From Psococerastis gibbosa (lineage: Eukaryota; Arthropoda; Insecta; Psocodea; Psocidae), in NCBI GenBank assembly GCA_963971405.1, contig OZ020484.1, positions 9,176,001-9,240,000 on the forward strand: a stretch of DNA of 64,000 bases. Reading direction: 5' to 3'. Position numbers and translations under genes: made by a program. Positions 35,631 through 46,476 of this stretch are shown in pieces. The notes beneath the pieces are model-generated. The model was given only the letters and a program-made list of their open reading frames with translations, was not told where the DNA came from and ran no database searches. The number at the start of each line of letters is the position of its first letter. Position 1 is the stretch's first letter.

Positions 35631-35742
35631 TAGCATATCCGATCACTGGCCATTTGGGCAATTGGACATATTTGCCTGAGGGCCGAACTATCTTGGGACC
35701 GTTTTTGAGCATTACTTCAGCTAGGATAGTCGTGTCTTAGTT

Positions 35743-36584
35743 GCTTTCCAATTTATACGTAGTATAAGGAAAGCTTTGTGATGGTCGAAATTTTCGATTC
35801 CGAGATTTCAACGGATTTACACGTTTTGAGGTCCCAGGAACCCAAAAAAGTGGTTTTTACGAAATGTCTGTCGCTCTGCTCTGTCTGTCTGTTCGTTGAT
35901 TTCCTGGCAAACTACTCGGTCGACTTTGATGAAATTCGACATGTAGGTTCACAAACATCATACCTCGAAACTTTTTATTTTTATTTTGGGCTAACTCAAT
36001 TTGGGGGGGGGGGGGGTTTATTTACGAAAAACTCATAAAAAACATCTAAAAAAAGTATTTCTCGAAAACGGCTCCAACGATTTCTTTTAAATTCACAAAT
36101 ATTGTAGCCGTTATTAATGTTGACACAATGCGGGGGGTCGCTTGCCCCTTGATAGTTTGCTTCTGGGGGTAAAAAATAAAAATAACTAAACTTTAATGAA
36201 AAATGACTAAAAAATAATTTTTCTGTGAAACCTTTCCATCGATGATTTCTACCTTCAGGCATGTTTTAGGTGTTAAATTGAGTAACGAAATAGCACAGAT
36301 TGCTTTCCCAAAAAACTATTTGGTTTTGTGCAAAAAAAATGTTTTTGAAAAAATGATTGAAAATTCACGGTCAAATTCATTGCGTGCCCTGCCATTATTG
36401 CTATGTGGTAATTTGTTGGTCTGACCTATCTAGAATTTACCTCACCTCCAGTGACGTCAGGTGGGCCACCCCCCCCCCCCCCCCCCGAGATATCGGAAAA
36501 TTATTTACCATGAAATTACTCATTTTCTCTAGCTACTACTTGATAAATTGGAAAGCATGTTCGAGTAAACGAGACCGGTTCTTT
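35743..36584 (+). mobile_element. family X, full copy
   Basis: 842 bp from GCTTTCCAATTTATACG to GACCGGTTCTTT. Inverted 14-bp repeats are exact. Confidence 0.76.
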
Positions 36585-36599
36585 GCTACTGTGGTCTAA

Positions 36600-36895
36600 T
36601 TTCTGGTTTCTGTTTCATCTTGCGGCTCAAGATGAGCCATGCTAACTCCTTCAGAGCACACCAAACCGCCTCTGACTGAATCATTTTCCGCACTATGTTC
36701 ACATATTTAGAGTTCACATGCCTTCCTATCGTTTTCCCACCGCCGACAGTCAAAGAAAGTATGTGCGGTCGTATCAAAATATTTCAAAATTTCATATCTC
36801 AATAGTCTAAAGTCGTCTGGGAATTGCCTCTGAATTGCCCTCTTAGTCGCCGTTACTAGTCTTTTTATCACTTCAGGGAGCCTACCCATCAGTAG
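36600..36895 (-). pseudogene. LINE ORF2 C-terminal fragment, different lineage
   Basis: The minus strand reads EVIKRLVTATKRAIQRQF and TTAHTFFDCRRWENDRKACE in one frame, then NIVRKMIQSEAVWCALKEL in another. The D-T-A-x-H-T-F-x-x-C-x-R-W motif and the following helix are the post-RNase H end of I/R1-like ORF2. One frameshift lies near 36740. Confidence 0.62.
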
Positions 36896-37019
36896 TCTAA
36901 AAGACTAGCCCTCTGATTGGCTTCTAATGACCTACAATTATTGATCAGCTACAGATACACTGGCACACACATGTATTACCTTATGACCTAGCTGTCCAGA
37001 CTTGACTTACTTGACTTGG

Positions 37020-37260
37020 GTTGGCACGTCCAGCCCGGAGAGACTTTTGGCCGCTGCCACTACACCACGCCACCTCGGACGATCTTCCGCCGCTAGCTTC
37101 CAGTGTCGGTGGCGTGCACATCTTCGAGCACTTAGTCTCTCCATCTTAGTCTTCGCCTACCGGGACGCCTAGGGTGGTTGAAAATGTCTTCGAAATAAGC
37201 TTCGGCGTCCTCTCCGTTTGCATACTGTGTATATGACCCAGCCAGAGTAAATCATTATTA
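37020..37260 (-). pseudogene. LINE post-RT fragment
   Basis: The minus strand gives GHIHSMQTERTPK, then NHPRRPGRRRLRWRD in a second frame, then AAEDRPRWRGVVAAAKSLSG near the end. This is the usual C-terminal series of a LINE ORF2. Several frameshifts are present. Confidence 0.62.
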
Positions 37261-37884
37261 TGCAATTGAGGACATTTGACAGCAGAACATCTAAACGATT
37301 CTATAGGAGGTACCATTAACTTGTTAATACGTTTAAACTTCGTCTAGCCGCTTTAATGATTTATCAGCCTGCATGACATACCATGGAATCTCGAGAGATA
37401 AGGCGATGGAAGAAGGGGTCGGAGAATTGCGGGAAGTAAGAACCAGGAGAGCGGAGGGAGGGCCAACACAAACAAAACAACCGTAATTACTCGCGAGTCG
37501 TGTGTGTCACATAGCTTTCAAATGCCATAATACCTTTGCTTTGTCAGCAGTTCTGAATTAAACTGTCGGCCAGGGTTACTGTGTCACATTGGCGCATTTA
37601 TGGCCTTAAATTTATGCCAATGCTAAACTTTAAAGATGTAAGACAGTGGAATGAGGATGAAATGAAATGAAAAAACTACTTTATTGAAGATAGACAAAAG
37701 GTGACTATAAAGGCTTGTTTTCATGCTAACCCAGGATGCTATATATTTGTTGACTATGATGTAAAAAAGCAAAATCATCCAATTCAAAATGAGGGGGGTG
37801 GGGGAGAGAACGATGCTATAGTTTCGAGAAACATTTGATTTTCAATTTTAGTATTGTATTATCATAATCGACTTCGATGGCACC
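37261..37884. other. no gene seen
   Basis: G-rich at 37791-37805. ATGAAATGAAAAAACTACTTTATTGAA near 37658 recurs near 48040 as an unclassified short repeat. Confidence 0.45.
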
Positions 37885-38205
37885 GTGCTTGTACTTGTGC
37901 GAGTTTCTACACACCATGCGATCGGAGATGGTACTGGTACTAAGGTGCAGAGGCGACTGAATAGATCAATCGGATAATCCAAGGCCGTAACCAGGGGGTT
38001 CATGGGGGTTCAACCCTCCCCCCCCCCGGAATGAAATGGCTTGACACTAGATAGAATCGAATTTGGGGAGGAAAAATAAGAACTACTGTGCATAATACCC
38101 AATGAAATTTCTGATCCCCCCCCCCCCAAAGTAAATCCTAGCCTTGATCGGATACATTCATTAAATTCTTTGCGATTAAACTTTTTTGAAATAAAAACAA
38201 CACAT
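37885..38205 (+). mobile_element. SINE2 copy split by a hAT-like MITE
   Basis: The head (GCTTGTACTTGTGCGAG, GCGATCGGAG) and AGGCGACTGAATAG lie before, and GGATACATTCATTAAATTC with the tail lies after, the MITE at 37977-38146. Confidence 0.72.
37977..38146 (+). mobile_element. hAT-like MITE inside SINE2
   Basis: Flanked by exact 8-bp repeats ATCGGATA (37969-37976, 38147-38154). The internal sequence closely follows the 7030 copy (AAATGGCTTGACACTAGATA). The right end is shortened. Confidence 0.82.
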
Positions 38206-38404
38206 TTCCCATAAATTTTGCTAATGTCTTTTCTATTTTGTCTTGTGGCCTTCGAACTGGTTGAAAATATGGGCTTTAGCAGGCTTTACTTCAATCCTAC
38301 GGGAAATAATGCGTACTGTCTTGTTGACTACTGTACTCGCTGTACTTGTTGATTAGATACTTGATTGTATAATTGAGCCAAAGTGTACAAGTATAGTTCT
38401 GTAA

Positions 38405-38645
38405 AACTGAAGTCAAAATGATTTTGAGATAAACGCAGTTGAAGTTAAGAAACTTTATCCCTTTTCATTGATGAACTGATTTTCAAATGCATTTTATTCA
38501 GGAACTGAGAATGGTACAGTTATACTGATTAGCCTCTAAAATAGATAAGTGCTTTAGGCAGACCATGGTGCAGTTGTCTCAAAATTTAAAAAAAAATGCA
38601 GTTATACGCTTTGGCTTTTATGCGACGCATCAATTTAAAAGAAAT
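38405..38645 (-). repeat. dispersed repeat, copy 2 (inverted)
   Basis: AATGATTTTGAGATAAACGC, AAATGCATTTTATTCAGGAA and GCAGTTATACGCTTTGGC are the reverse of the 2378 copy. Confidence 0.6.
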
Positions 38646-39544
38646 ACATATTTATTTGTTTATTGTCTGACCAACATGAAGCAGCGAGTTTATTCAAAAA
38701 CAAGCATATATTATCACACTAGGCCCAGTATAGTACATATGCAGTATATTACAGCAGAAATTACTGGTCAGACAGTATAGCAAATAAATTTTAGTTTTGA
38801 AGAGCTTAATTAGAGGCGATAGGGCCAACCTTTGTATGTATTTCATGGCGCAGTTATGAGACATGAAAAATGTTTCAGGGCAGACAATGTGTATAAAATA
38901 ACGAAGTGAAATAAGCCCAGCGAAGGTGTATGAGGTACAATAGAACAAAGCAGGGCAGTCCGTACATAAAGCAGGTTAATGTTTCGAGTTAATTAATAAT
39001 TCATGTATTGTTGCCGGTAAATTTCTCCTCAACATTGACTGCTGGTTACCCTCTAAAACCCTTTTGCTGTCTAACCTTCGCTTCGGTTAGCCCCCTTACT
39101 CACGTACTAGTCAATAAATGAAGATGTTTCAGGAAAATATGACGTTTATCATATAGCACTAGACGTTGTATTACTTTCGAAGTGGCATCCACTGACATCT
39201 ATCAAATAACAATTAGGGTAGGTTCTTAGTGTAACATTACCACTCACTGCAAAAATAGCATAAATATAGTTGGCATGGAAACGTAAGTTATAGGCAACCG
39301 GATTGTTTATGTTGCTACTCCACGAAACCGCTTGAAGGACGAATTCGAAACTGACCTCTGAGAGTTGGGAGTCCGTACAATACCGAGTTGACTGGAGAAG
39401 TGTTGTTGAGCAGGCCAAAGTCAATCAAGGGCTGTAGAGCCAGAAATGAAGACTAGGTGTGTCCCTACCGATTTTTTTTTTTTTATTCGTGTCGGGGTGG
39501 TACTACCCGTGGTACAGGAGTTTTCAGGTTGCATCAACAGCCTC
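38646..39544. other. no gene seen
   Basis: T run at 39472. No coding or repeat family recognised. Confidence 0.5.
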
Positions 39545-39725
39545 CTGTTTAACCTATCGACAGTCAGGGAAGACTGCCGGGACCGCCGGCTTTACATGAT
39601 CTCCGAAGCATGGTAGTCAGAAGATAAATAATTGTACCACTAGAAAATTTTGGCATTCGGGTGGGACTCGAACCAGTCACCTTCTGGATGATAGTCCGAG
39701 TCGTTACCTCTACGCCATTCTGACT
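39545..39725 (-). mobile_element. diverged SINE1-related copy
   Basis: Contains GGGACCGCCGGCTTTACATG, CCGAAGCATGG, GGGACTCGAACC and GTTACCTCTACGCC in the SINE1 order, with an extra segment between body and head. Confidence 0.6.
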
Positions 39726-40925
39726 ACTACCGATCATAGACTACAAATGAGAAGTTGTAGCCAAATAGTGATCCACTCAGATATGAGCCTTGTTTCGGTG
39801 CAACTAATCTGCTACAAATGGTTAGGAAGTTTTTTTTTTAAAAAAAACCATATAATTATTCCGGGTTATAAATTGATAAACAAATAAAATAAATAACCAT
39901 CTGCAAACAGACTTGAAAGTCTGATAAAATGTAAATCTTACACAGAAAATTTTGTAATTTAAATTCCTTCATGGTACAATTTTGTTTTGTTTTACGTAAA
40001 ATATACCTATACAGTAGACAGTAATCATCAAACTAGGCCTATAAAGACATCCTGTGGCCTATCACTTTATAGACAATTACATACAAACTATAAAAGGAAA
40101 ACAAAAAAGAAGGCCATATCAAGGTGTAACCCAAAAACCAAAGTATTATTTATTATTTACATTTTCACTTGGTGTCTGTATTTTATTACATTATTCATCA
40201 CCATGCTGATGTACTGTTTACTGTGCGTTCTACTATTAATGCCGCTCAGTTTGGCTGAAGACTTGGCATTGGAGAGTAAAATGAAACCAAATACATTTTA
40301 TTCCATTATTCAAAACAGGTTTACATAAAATGTATCACTAAATACAAAATTAAATTTAAATTAATTAAATTCAAAATTTATGAGGAATTATGACGACTAA
40401 CTGTGCTCTCACGTGGGCCGAGATTCTCGAGTTTAGCCAGGTAACACTTAATATTTCATTCATCATAAATTTTGACTTCAAACATGGATATTTGTAGGCA
40501 GACGCCTGGCCATTAACACCCCAACCTCTGTCAATGGTAAAACTTAATATTAAAGCTAACAGTCTGCTCCAACTCATTTGCTATGGCAACTTCGAACTGC
40601 TCGTTACATTTTATCAACATCTCCGGCTGCGTTTTATGCCTTGGAGAAGACTCTTCCATAGTTTTTTATTGTTGTTTAACTATACATTCCGAGTTTGGCC
40701 GTAAACCACGTTGAACTTTTTAACTTTAACTAAAGCCATGACTCCGTCTTGCAAGGAGTCGTGGTTTAATGGCTCCAAAATTACGAGTACTAGACTGTTA
40801 TAGTGTTGCTCTTTCTGCAAAAAGGCTCTCATTAGATGCATAACAATATGAGTGCATGGATGCTTACAATTCATAATAACCTATTCGTTTTTAAAGGTGT
40901 CGATGAAATTATAAATTTCACATTC
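39726..40925. other. no gene seen
   Basis: AT-rich. Frames at 39987, 40371 and 40680 have no domain signals. Confidence 0.5.
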
Positions 40926-41215
40926 ATGTCAGGCAAGTGGATTTCATAGAGAGAAGAATGGAGAACAAGCAGCTGCAATGGTTTGGCCACGTCCAAAGGT
41001 TCGATGAGAACAGGATCACCCGGAGGTTAGCGGAAGGAAGGCCACAAGGCCATAGGCAGACCGAGGACAACCCTCAATGATAGAGTCGAACCGCTCGCCG
41101 GAGCAAGAGGAAAAACTACCAATGGCAGGGCTCAAGACGTTAGCAGTCGTCTATAAGAAATGGGTCCCTCACGCTACGCAAGCCGCACTAAGAGAGAAAA
41201 AGAACATCCTTGCCA
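40926..41215 (+). pseudogene. LINE post-RT fragment
   Basis: VDFIERRMENKQLQWFGHVQ then RFDENRITRRLAEGRPQGHR is the post-RT tail of a LINE (typically LRWFGHVQRM...RRPQGRRPRGRPR). Frames break after RQTEDNP. No target duplication was found. Confidence 0.68.
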
Positions 41216-41786
41216 GTTAATTTTTAAAACTTTTTTTAAATTTAAATTAAATTTTTAAAACATAATCAAATTATTATAATCGTGTTTCCGATAAAGGCTA
41301 CGGTCATAGAGCAAATATGGTGAATAGATAGTGCTAACAGGTTCATGGTTGCTACGATATGTCTGCATGCACGATTTCGTAGCAATATTGACAGAAGCCC
41401 GGTTCAAATTTTGCCGCAATATCTATAGGCTATCGATAGTTTGGCATCTGGTTCGCAGATCCAGGTAATGTAATCAGCGGTGTCTGTACATTGGTGATGA
41501 TCTCTGATGATGCGACTAATTCCAAAGCAATTACTCGTGCTGATCAAGTCATGTTGCTACAAGTGATTTTCCATTGGTCCCCAATGTTTCGTCATAATCC
41601 AATCCAGTTTTTGGTATTCATGCGTTATTCATACCGATGATTTTACCATCTTTTTCATGATTACATCAGGTTTCAATAACGCTGACAATGCCAATATAAA
41701 ATCGACACAGCTTCCACAGATTTTGGACATTTGATAGATTTTCCATGATCGTAATTGCTATCGTGGTGGTGCTGGCAAGTGTCTTC
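41216..41786. other. no gene seen
   Basis: AT-rich palindromic stretch (TTTAAATTTAAATTAAATTT) at about 41236. Nothing else. Confidence 0.5.
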
Positions 41787-41961
41787 CTGCAGCCTGATCG
41801 AGGCGAATATAATACCGGGGTTGAATAAATACCCTAGGATTAAAACTGGAAACAAACAAATTTTAAATAGCACTTTCCATAATAAAATTATCTTGTTTAC
41901 ATTTTTAATACCAGGGGATTAAATAAATACCGGTATTATAATAACCTCGATCAGGCTGCTG
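41787..41961 (+). mobile_element. palindromic MITE, GCAGCCTGATCG family
   Basis: Ends CTGCAGCCTGATCGAGGCGA / CCTCGATCAGGCTGCTG, with ATAATACCGGGGTT and AATACCGGTATTAT in the arms. The centre is GCACTTTCCATAATAAAAT. No clear target duplication. Confidence 0.78.
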
Positions 41962-42323
41962 GACGAATAGTGAAATATTTCGACGGTAATGGTGGTCGAA
42001 GTCACCATCGCTGACTCATATTTCGTTGAGAGACAGTAATCCTTTGGGGATAAAGACGGCCCCAATGTCTTTAAAGGAACATCGTAGCCGTCTTAACGAA
42101 GCTAATGCATCGCTTAATATATTATTTACGTCTTCTGAAAAGCCTTCTCTCACTCGCCGGTTACTGCTCATGGCATCTGCCTGTCTTAGACGTAATTTAA
42201 AATCCTGCAATTTTTACTATATAAACTTGAAAACGCCTTATTTAGTTGTGACTAGAGGGTAATAAGACCAAGGGTGGGTTCAGCGGAATATTTAGGGAGG
42301 GGGGGGGGGTCCACAAGTTGTAT
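41962..42323. other. segment between two palindromic MITEs, open in both directions
   Basis: A plus-strand frame (42026-42262) and a minus-strand frame (42016-42210) overlap. The sequence is richer in GC than its surroundings. Function not recognised. Confidence 0.35.
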
Positions 42324-42501
42324 CTGCAGAAGCCTCATCGAGGCGATTATAATACCGGGGTTAAATAAATACCCTAGGATTATAACTGTAAACAAACAAA
42401 TTTTGAATAGCACTTTCCATTATAAAATTATCTTGTTTACATTTTTATTACCAGGGGATTAAATAAATACCGGTATTAAAATCGCCTCGATCAGGCTGCA
42501 G
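42324..42501 (+). mobile_element. palindromic MITE, GCAGCCTGATCG family
   Basis: Second complete copy, 178 bp, with the same centre in the same orientation. It sits within a G/C-tract element (about 42290-42640) whose right end is GGATCCGCCACTG. Confidence 0.78.
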
Positions 42502-42640
42502 GTGTGCAGTCGGTACTCCCCCCCCCCCTCCTGAGAAATCGGTTTTGTAAAAAATATTTTTACTATCTTATGAATTTACTCATTTAGGGGGGAGGTCGTG
42601 ACCTCCGTGACCTCCCCCGTGGATCCGCCACTGATAATGA

Positions 42641-43669
42641 CGTTGGCATTAGGAACAATAGAAGAGGGCACAGGGTGCATTGCCCCCTGGAAACCAATTA
42701 CCATCCCCCCTGATAAGTTTGAAATATTTTAAATGTAGCCTTGTTATAACATTTAAACGAAATTCCACTTGAACAAATTTTTGTGTTGGTGTTCACCTTG
42801 AGTCTCAATCTATCGATTGGCTTGCAGCAAATTTTAATCTAAAGTTAAGTTAATAATTATGTTTTTATGCAAACTGATATACACATACATATATACCTCC
42901 ATTTTATAACGTCCCGAACTCCTCTTAAATAATTAATATTAAAGTTAGATGATAAATATTAATAAATCTGGGATAACTATTTCCAATAACCGAAATTGCC
43001 CCATGTGAATTGAAAAGAGCCTTAATATTTATTACGATTGAAGAGCCGGGAGAAATCGTTTCGATTATAGCAGCTGACCTTTTTTGTTAATCTTGAGTTC
43101 ATTGAAATCGTGTGTATTGTGTCAATATAGCCGGGCATGTGAAAATAGGAAAGGTTACAATGGGACACCCCCACGCGGGATGAAAGGGAAGAAGAGGCAC
43201 AGAAAAGACACGATTGAACTCTGCAATATTAGTTTCTCTCTCGACGAAGAAGGAAGGTATACCGCTGTTAGTGGAAAGAATATTGAGTTGGGTTAAATAG
43301 GAAATAAAATAAATAGACTGTTTGTATTTTTGTAATGTCGGCCACATCTTTGTTGGTTGTGGCATGTAATTTCCTCGCTACTTTCTGGGAAATAGTTTTT
43401 CGATTTAAAATCTATTGTACCGGTACTACGTGAATCTTGTAGGCATTGACAAATTTTTCATAAGAAGGGGACTGTCAAGGGAGATTGTGTACGGGCATAC
43501 AGTGCAAATAGAACAACGTGTATTGAAATTTAGGCGGTGAGTTGTATTTTCCTTCCCTTTCAATAGGCACAATTTGAATTTTCCACGCTTAGCACTCTTC
43601 AACATCATCAAAAATTAAAAACATTTGAAATTTACTGCTCATTTATTTTAAACAATTAATACCATCACG
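42641..43669. other. no gene seen
   Basis: Overlapping short frames near 43084-43365 only. Confidence 0.5.
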
Positions 43670-43725
43670 TGACATGGTATTACATTAACCCCGGTATTAA
43701 AATTGTCATGATCGGGCTGCTTGTG
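43670..43725 (+). repeat. right-end fragment of the GCAGCCTGATCG family
   Basis: TTAACCCCGGTATTAAAATT and CATGATCGGGCTGC match the right arm only. Confidence 0.5.
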
Positions 43726-44261
43726 TTGAGACGAAATCACGAAATTGGGCAGCGGATTCATGTCCATTTGGGGAGCTGAGAGGAAAAGAAGGTTCCCTTT
43801 AGGCATTGGTGATTCATATGGTTTCCTGTTCATTATTTCTTTGATTGCGTTCTCTGAGCCATTGAAGTAAACCAACGTACAAAAAATAGAGATTCGAAAG
43901 CTTGAATGAGCCAAAGTACTGCAAAATGTTAAAAGCTTCGTGAGAGAAAAAAAATGCACTCACTTGTGAAAGCTCTACAAAGCAAAGGGAAATTGATACT
44001 TTTCTACCTTGAAATGTTATATAAGTTAATTTATCCGGTAGGTCGGAATTGGAACCTTTTAAGGTTACTTAACCAATTAGTGACTGCAAAGTGTGAAAAA
44101 ATTGGTTAGAAGTTCAATGGAAAGCTTGCAAAAGATTTATAATTGATGATAACGCAACATTCCGGCTTATTGACTATTGGACGATAGTATGACAACCCGG
44201 TGTGATTTACACGAAACACATTATATCACGACCACGTTACAAAGACATAGCCTTCTCTATG
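43726..44261. other. no gene seen
   Basis: Nothing recognised. Confidence 0.5.
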
Positions 44262-44264
44262 TAA

Positions 44265-44397
44265 GGCGCTTATTCCACCAACGTCAATAGTGATAGTAAA
44301 TGTAGTATTGACGTGGTAGCAGACATTAAAGACAGTCTAAAAATGTCTACTACCACGTCAATACTACATCACTATTGACGTTGGTGGAATAAGCGCC
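44265..44397 (+). mobile_element. short Harbinger-like palindrome
   Basis: A 133-bp, nearly perfect foldback with ends GGCGCTTATTCCACCAACG / CGTTGGTGGAATAAGCGCC and TAA duplication (44262-44264, 44398-44400). It shares TACCACGTCA and the GGCGC end with the longer family but has a different arm (TAGTATTGACG), so it is a subfamily. Confidence 0.85.
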
Positions 44398-44564
44398 TAA
44401 GGACTTTTTGTAATGTAGAGAAGGCATATTCGCCATTTTCAGGGTAAGAATAATTACATTGGTGGTACAATAAAAATGCACAGTTAATGACAATAAATTG
44501 TGTATTATGCAATATGTAATTAATTTGACAGTGGGCGAGAATTGAAAAAAAATGACTTAAATAA

Positions 44565-44782
44565 ATAAATAATAAGTAAGGACTTTTTATTGTTTCTATT
44601 ACTAAGCCAACCTAGCGGACTTAGGGCTATAAAGCCCTCTCTTACACTCAACTAGGAAGGCCCGAGACCGCCAGCTTTACATGCCTTCTGAAACATGGCC
44701 AGAAAATGTAGCCAGTGTGGGACTCGAACCAACTACTTTTCGGGTGAGAGTCAGAGTCCGTACCACTACGCTATATATGTCC
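44565..44782 (-). mobile_element. SINE1 copy
   Basis: Full-length minus-strand copy with reversed box B (GGACTCGAACC) and reversed box A (CGTACCACTACGC). Confidence 0.82.
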
Positions 44783-44914
44783 TGACTTGCGAAGTGTCTT
44801 CGTTACATGATCGGATAGTAAGTACAATCCACCGGTCGGATTCAGTGTTGGACGGCTGGACAGAGACAGAACTGATTTTTTCGGTCCCACTGACCTCATT
44901 TGCATTTCAATTTA

Positions 44915-45067
44915 GGCGCTTATTCCACCTACGTCAATAGTGCATAGTAAATGTAGTATTGACGGACATTTCAATTTTACTCTATGCCATAGTTAAAGTT
45001 GATCAATGATCATAGAGTAAAATCACGCGCTGCAAACAATAACAAACTAAAATGGCGTCATGGAATA

Positions 45068-45098
<31 letters not shown>

Positions 45099-46039
45099 GG
45101 GGTACAGGTGTTACCTGTGTGCACTTAAGCCTATTGGGCCTATTGTGCCCCCTACAACAAAGAATCTACATATCTACATCAGTTCCTCGAGGCCTATTTC
45201 CCTCAGGAGAGCCAGGACCTTGAGGGGATTTAGAAGTGGTAGGTCTTTTACATGTAATTGCAAGTTTCCCAAGCATGCTGCTCTTCTACGTGCGATTGCA
45301 TCGCAGTGAAGGAGGATATGCTCGGGGTCCTCCGCTCCTTCGTTACAGAATCTGCATGCTCTAGACTCTCTGACACCTATGTTGGTCAGAGGTCCATTCA
45401 AGTTGCAATGCCCAGAGAGGAATCCTGTGATCACACGCAGATGTCTCCTGTTCATATTAATGCATACTTGGGCTCTTTTGCGCTGGTGGCTTCCCAGGAG
45501 CATTTTGGCTTGCCGAAGGCCCGGCAATGAGGTCCAGTATTCAGCCACTTTCAGGTTCTCCCTGCCTTTAACAAATCTGCGGGCGAGGGTTTCCCCAACA
45601 CCGCAAAAAGGTTCGGGTCCCGTAAAAGGGGAGGTAGCTCCCCTTTTTGCAAGCTGGTCAGCAACCTCATTGCCTTCAATGCCTGTGTGCCCAGGCACCC
45701 ATATCAAGGTCATGGAATATGTTAAGTACAAACATTTTAATAGATTGTTCATAAAACAGTTTTCATCCATTAAACAGATTGGTGAAAGTCGATTTTACTT
45801 CGGATCTCCTACTATTATTAGGTTTTATTAAAAATAATAAGTGTACGAAGAAAACAAATACGAAGAAAATTTCAAAAAACAAATGCGCCAAATTTCAAAA
45901 ATTTGGCGCATATGTGTCATTAGAAGAAAAGTGATCAATAGTTGAAAAAACATGTAGAATGGCGTGTATCAATAAAAAATTGAAATGTCCGTCTATACTA
46001 CATTTACTATGAACTATTGATGTAGGTGGATTAAGCGCC
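44915..46039 (+). mobile_element. Harbinger-like MITE enlarged by a nested LINE fragment
   Basis: Ends GGCGCTTATTCCACCTACG and GATGTAGGTGGATTAAGCGCC, flanked by TTA (44912-44914, 46040-46042). The loop has the same GTTGATCAATGATCAT and AATGGCGTCATGG blocks as the 9301 copy. A 640-bp LINE 3' end is inserted at 45069. A second unexplained stretch (about 45770-45960) includes the perfect small hairpin TGCGCCAAATTT...AAATTTGGCGCA. Confidence 0.82.
45069..45708 (-). mobile_element. 5'-truncated non-LTR retrotransposon (I/R1-like) nested in the MITE
   Basis: A minus-strand insertion begins with a T run (its poly-A tail) at 45069-45093. It is bounded by the 12-bp duplication GTCATGGAATAT (45057-45068 and 45709-45720). 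On the minus strand it encodes the last ~180 residues of ORF2: an RNase H end with WVPGHTGIEGNEVADQLAK, then a cysteine-histidine motif CRFCNEGAEDPEHILLHC, ending near KVLALLREIGLEELM. RNase H domains in this position are typical of the I, R1 and related clades. The frame is open, so the insertion is not old, but it lacks RT and endonuclease and is dead on arrival. Confidence 0.88.
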
Positions 46040-46129
46040 TTAGGCATTTCGCCCGTGCAGGCGTGTTCTAATCAGGAAAACCTTTTTACTGTGCCTATCT
46101 AATTCCCCGACTATCATCATATTCTTCTT

Positions 46130-46185
46130 CTGTCTTCTGTCAAAGATTGGCGATCATCATGGCAATTGCTGTCATGATGACTTGA
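46130..46185 (-). pseudogene. LINE ORF2 terminal fragment
   Basis: The minus strand reads AIAMMIANL and a stop, the last residues of the lineage seen at 55780. Sequence beyond (to about 46460) is not recognisable as coding. Confidence 0.45.
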
Positions 46186-46476
46186 TGGGAATCGTAATGC
46201 AGGGGTTTCCCGTTGCCGTCTCGATCCTTATGCAGTTGCCACTTCTTTGAGTTCTTCCGCCTTCTGGGCCTGTTTTCCAATCCTCGGACAAAAGAGTGAC
46301 CTACACAGAAAAGGCTGTGTTTTTCACTTATCCCGGCTCAAATTCGGTCCCCGATCTGTTCAGTCACCATTGCGCGCATCCATCTTCTCCATGAGGTACG
46401 GATGCATCGAATTTTCGCGTCTTCGCCTCTGAGACCGTTATGCATTACTCAGAAGCTCAGCTACTTTGAAGACATA

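Noticed and set aside
41508..41530. CTGATGATG as a hammerhead start
   Set aside because: No GAAAC follows at a workable distance.
45174..45770. Reading the 198-residue minus-strand frame as a host RNase H gene
   Set aside because: It is the end of a LINE ORF2 with T-run tail and target duplication. The first ~20 residues are read from MITE sequence.
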